Assembly (NCBI GenBank): GCA_900768675.1
Contig: CAAGDT010000042.1
Span: 1 to 9,409, forward strand
Direction of reading: 5' to 3'
Source of the DNA: Oscillospiraceae bacterium
GTDB lineage: Bacteria > Bacillota > Clostridia > Oscillospirales > Ruminococcaceae
DNA length: 9,409 nt
In this document: one piece after another, positions 7,187 through 9,409 of the stretch
Numbering within the stretch: position 1 is the first letter of the stretch
How the letters are laid out: each line of letters begins with the position of its first letter
Program-made: the position numbers and the translations under genes
The notes under the pieces: generated by a model
What the model saw: the letters and a program-made list of their open reading frames with translations, nothing else
Database searches by the model: none
Told to the model about the DNA's origin: nothing

Positions 7187-7192
7187 GGTTTT

Positions 7193-7199
7193 CTCCTCC
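7193..7199 (-). promoter_or_regulatory. Ribosome binding site of the downstream hybrid kinase
   Basis: On the minus strand GGAGGAG sits 6 bases before ATG 7186, a strong site fixing this start. The 39-base gap (7187-7225) shows no promoter or terminator, supporting an operon with the upstream kinase. Confidence 0.8.
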
Positions 7200-7225
7200 G
7201 TATATCAACAATGTTCACACGTTAT

Positions 7226-9409
7226 TCAGGAAAAGTATTCCTGTGCAGCCGCTTCGATATTTTCTGCGGCTTTGCGGTACATTTTTATATAATTATTATG
7301 ATTTGCGGCTATATAGTCCGTATCATTCGCCTCTGCTGCGGCAATAAGCCTGCCGCAAGCCTCCGCCAGTTCCGTAAGTCCTACGCTCCTTGCTTCCTCT
7401 GTCGCTTTTCGCAGATTTATGCGGTAGCTGCCCAAATCCTTTATGCTGAAATCAAGCTCTAAGTCGTTGCACCTGTTATTGTCGCAGAAATCATATACAG
7501 CGTTCATATAAGCCGCTGTATCCCCGCCAAGGGCTTCAAGCGCCTTTTCTATGTCAAGGACGGAGCCTACGTCTGAGGCGGAAGCTGTATCGGACTTCGG
7601 GGAAGGACTGTCGCCGCTGTCCGCAAATCTTATCATGTCCCTGCTGATATGCCCGAAAAGGCACTTTTCAATATCGTGTCCGGTGAAGGGCTTTGAAAGG
7701 TAATCGTCAAAGCCTGCCTCAAGGTAGGTCTGCTTTGCTCCGTGAACGGCGTTTGCGGTAAGGGCAACAAATACCGTTCCTACGCCAAGCTGCTCCTCCT
7801 TAATCCGTTTCAGGGTTTCAATTCCGTCCATCTCCGGCATCATGTGGTCAAGGAAAACAATATCGTAAATATTGCTTCTGAGAGATTCTATGCAGGCATT
7901 TCCGCTTGTTACAGTTTCAATCCTTGCCTGAGTGCGCTTAAGCAGGCTTCTTGCAACAAGAAGGTTTGTTTCGTTATCGTCAACCACAAGAATACGGGCG
8001 CCCGGAGCAGTTTTCAGTACGCCCTCGCCTGCATTTTCCACCGCCGCCTTGAATCTCTTCTCGTAATCGCCCATAGGCTCAGCGTTTACGATTTTCTGCT
8101 CAACCACAAAGGAGAAGGTAGAGCCGACGCCGTAAACGCTGGAAACGATAAGCCTGCTGCCCATCATTCCAAGCAGGTGTGAAACTATTGTGATTCCAAG
8201 TCCCGTACCCTCTATACTGCGGTTTTTCTCCTGGTCTAAGCGCTGGAAGGAGGTAAAGAGCTTATCCATATCCTCTTCCTTTATGCCTATTCCCGTATCG
8301 GAAACGCTTACCTCAAGCCGCAGTATTCCGTCCTCTATCTGTATCGCCTTCATTCTAAGGCGCACATGACCTTCGTGAGTATATTTTACTGCATTAGTAA
8401 GAATATTCGTAATAATCTGCCTCAGTCTTACGTCGTCGCCGTAAAGAACGGAAGGTATTTTTTCGTCAATTTCGGGGATAAACTTAAGGTTTTTCTTTTC
8501 AGCCCTTATCTTGACCATATTCACAATATCGTTTACAAGCGAGCTTACGTCGTACTCAACGGGTACTATTTCCATTTTTCCCGACTCTATTTTTGACAGG
8601 TCGAGTATATCGTTGATAATGGAGAGGAGGGTTCTGCCTGCGCTCTGGATATTTGCGGCGTACTCGGTTATCTGTTTGTTGTCCGACTCCCGCATTATCA
8701 TTTCGTTAAGACCAAGAACTGCGTTTATAGGCGTTCTTATCTCGTGGGACATATTTGAGAGAAATTCACTTTTAGCTTTATTTGCCTTAACAGCCTCCTG
8801 CTTTGCCTTATCAAGCTCATGCAAAGTATTATTCAGTTTCTGATAATCGGGCGTTTCCAGGAAAAACAGAATAACAATCAAAGAAAGCGTTGATACAAAC
8901 ATTATAAGCAGCACATCGGAGAATATGAACTGCAATAAGGCTCCGATTAAAAGCAATTGGCAAAAGGATAAAATAGCTATAATCTGTTTTCGTACAAATT
9001 TTCTGTGATTATATATCAGTAATACAGAGCTGTAAATCAGATAATAAAGCGGGACTGCATATATCAATAAATAAAACTCGGTTTTACAATACTTACCTTC
9101 GCTGTCGAAATCGAAAATAAAGCCGAAAAATGAATTGGCAGCCAGTATAACCAGATAAGTGCCATATACGCATCTGTTGATATTTACCATGGTTTTATTT
9201 TCTTTACCATCATTATGTGCTAATATATCTATGTATCTTACATAACAATAAACCGCACTTATTATACTGGCAAAACCAATTGTATTTACAAGAATATTTA
9301 TCCATACAGGCACAATCGCGTGATAATTTATTGTTAGTCCTGCTGCCGTATCAAAAAATGTAGCCAAAAGCATTGCAATAATCAGATTACGAAAGCGTTT
9401 ACTTTGTAC
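7226..9409 (-). CDS. Hybrid sensor histidine kinase with degenerate HPt (start beyond window edge)
   Basis: Membrane-bound hybrid kinase. The frame stays open to base 9409, and the first Met in the window (9373) has no Shine-Dalgarno sequence and sits inside a hydrophobic helix (RFRNLIIAMLLATFFD), so the true start lies beyond the window. Numbering from that Met gives 715 residues. About six hydrophobic segments lie between 1 and 172, then a short coiled coil (176-203). HisKA has H210 in NMSHEIRTPINAVLG. The HATPase has N323, DTGIGI at 359-364 and GTGLGI at 389-394. The receiver has D465/D466, phosphoacceptor D509 in FLDHMMPEMDG, T539 and K561. Residues 605-712 align with the HPt domain of the neighbouring kinase, but the phosphoacceptor position is Asn653 (INLRKATEE). 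The kinase core and receiver resemble the neighbour closely, so the two are paralogous modules. The sensor part is much richer in A+T than the rest. The signal sensed is unknown. Confidence 0.93.
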   Translation of the reverse strand, partial: VQSKRFRNLIIAMLLATFFDTAAGLTINYHAIVPVWINILVNTIGFASIISAVYCYVRYIDILAHNDGKENKTMVNINRCVYGTYLVILAANSFFGFIFDFDSEGKYCKTEFYLLIYAVPLYYLIYSSVLLIYNHRKFVRKQIIAILSFCQLLLIGALLQFIFSDVLLIMFVSTLSLIVILFFLETPDYQKLNNTLHELDKAKQEAVKANKAKSEFLSNMSHEIRTPINAVLGLNEMIMRESDNKQITEYAANIQSAGRTLLSIINDILDLSKIESGKMEIVPVEYDVSSLVNDIVNMVKIRAEKKNLKFIPEIDEKIPSVLYGDDVRLRQIITNILTNAVKYTHEGHVRLRMKAIQIEDGILRLEVSVSDTGIGIKEEDMDKLFTSFQRLDQEKNRSIEGTGLGITIVSHLLGMMGSRLIVSSVYGVGSTFSFVVEQKIVNAEPMGDYEKRFKAAVENAGEGVLKTAPGARILVVDDNETNLLVARSLLKRTQARIETVTSGNACIESLRSNIYDIVFLDHMMPEMDGIETLKRIKEEQLGVGTVFVALTANAVHGAKQTYLEAGFDDYLSKPFTGHDIEKCLFGHISRDMIRFADSGDSPSPKSDTASASDVGSVLDIEKALEALGGDTAAYMNAVYDFCDNNRCNDLELDFSIKDLGSYRINLRKATEEARSVGLTELAEACGRLIAAAEANDTDYIAANHNNYIKMYRKAAENIEAAAQEYFS

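Noticed and set aside
9371..9373. ATG as the true start of the upstream kinase
   Set aside because: The frame remains open to the window edge, there is no Shine-Dalgarno sequence before this codon, and the preceding residues (RFRNLIIA) continue the first membrane segment.

Overview
The window looks like a chromosomal segment from a Clostridia-type Firmicute, most likely Oscillospiraceae (Ruminococcus-like). This is inferred from strong purine-rich Shine-Dalgarno sites (GGAGG), mid-range base composition, a Thr/Glu-rich lipoprotein linker, and large membrane-bound hybrid histidine kinases carrying a non-canonical receiver and Clostridia-style C-terminal tails. No database comparison was possible. 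No RNA genes, insertion sequences, CRISPR arrays or phage genes were seen.

Left part (1-2982, + strand): a tightly packed operon. It holds the C-terminal DNA-binding part of an AraC-family regulator (cut by the left edge), two ABC-2 type membrane permeases and an ABC ATPase. This trio matches the architecture of the 'uncharacterized ABC transport system' families COG4587/COG3694/COG4586. Genes overlap or are separated by a few bases, so they are probably co-transcribed and translationally coupled. The likely role is export of a small, possibly toxic, compound under control of the AraC-type protein.

Middle (2983-4408, + strand): a good sigma-70 type promoter with extended -10 drives a single lipoprotein gene. 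The product has a lipobox, a Thr/Glu/Lys linker built of 45-bp repeats, and two tandem copies of an unrecognised domain. The first copy carries a decapeptide-repeat insertion. The gene ends at a 12-bp perfect hairpin that also serves the convergent genes to its right.

Right part (4409-9409, - strand): two hybrid sensor histidine kinases in tandem. The upstream one (cut by the right edge) has an AT-rich membrane sensor, HisKA, HATPase, a receiver and an HPt-like tail whose phosphoacceptor histidine is replaced by Asn. The downstream one, 39 bp later, has a different multi-pass sensor, HisKA, HATPase, a pseudo-receiver, a true receiver, an HPt with its histidine intact and an extra helical tail. 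No separate response regulator with an output domain lies in the window, so the output of the pair is unknown. The most interesting observations are the split competence of the two HPt domains, the composition break in the upstream kinase, and the repeat-built lipoprotein.
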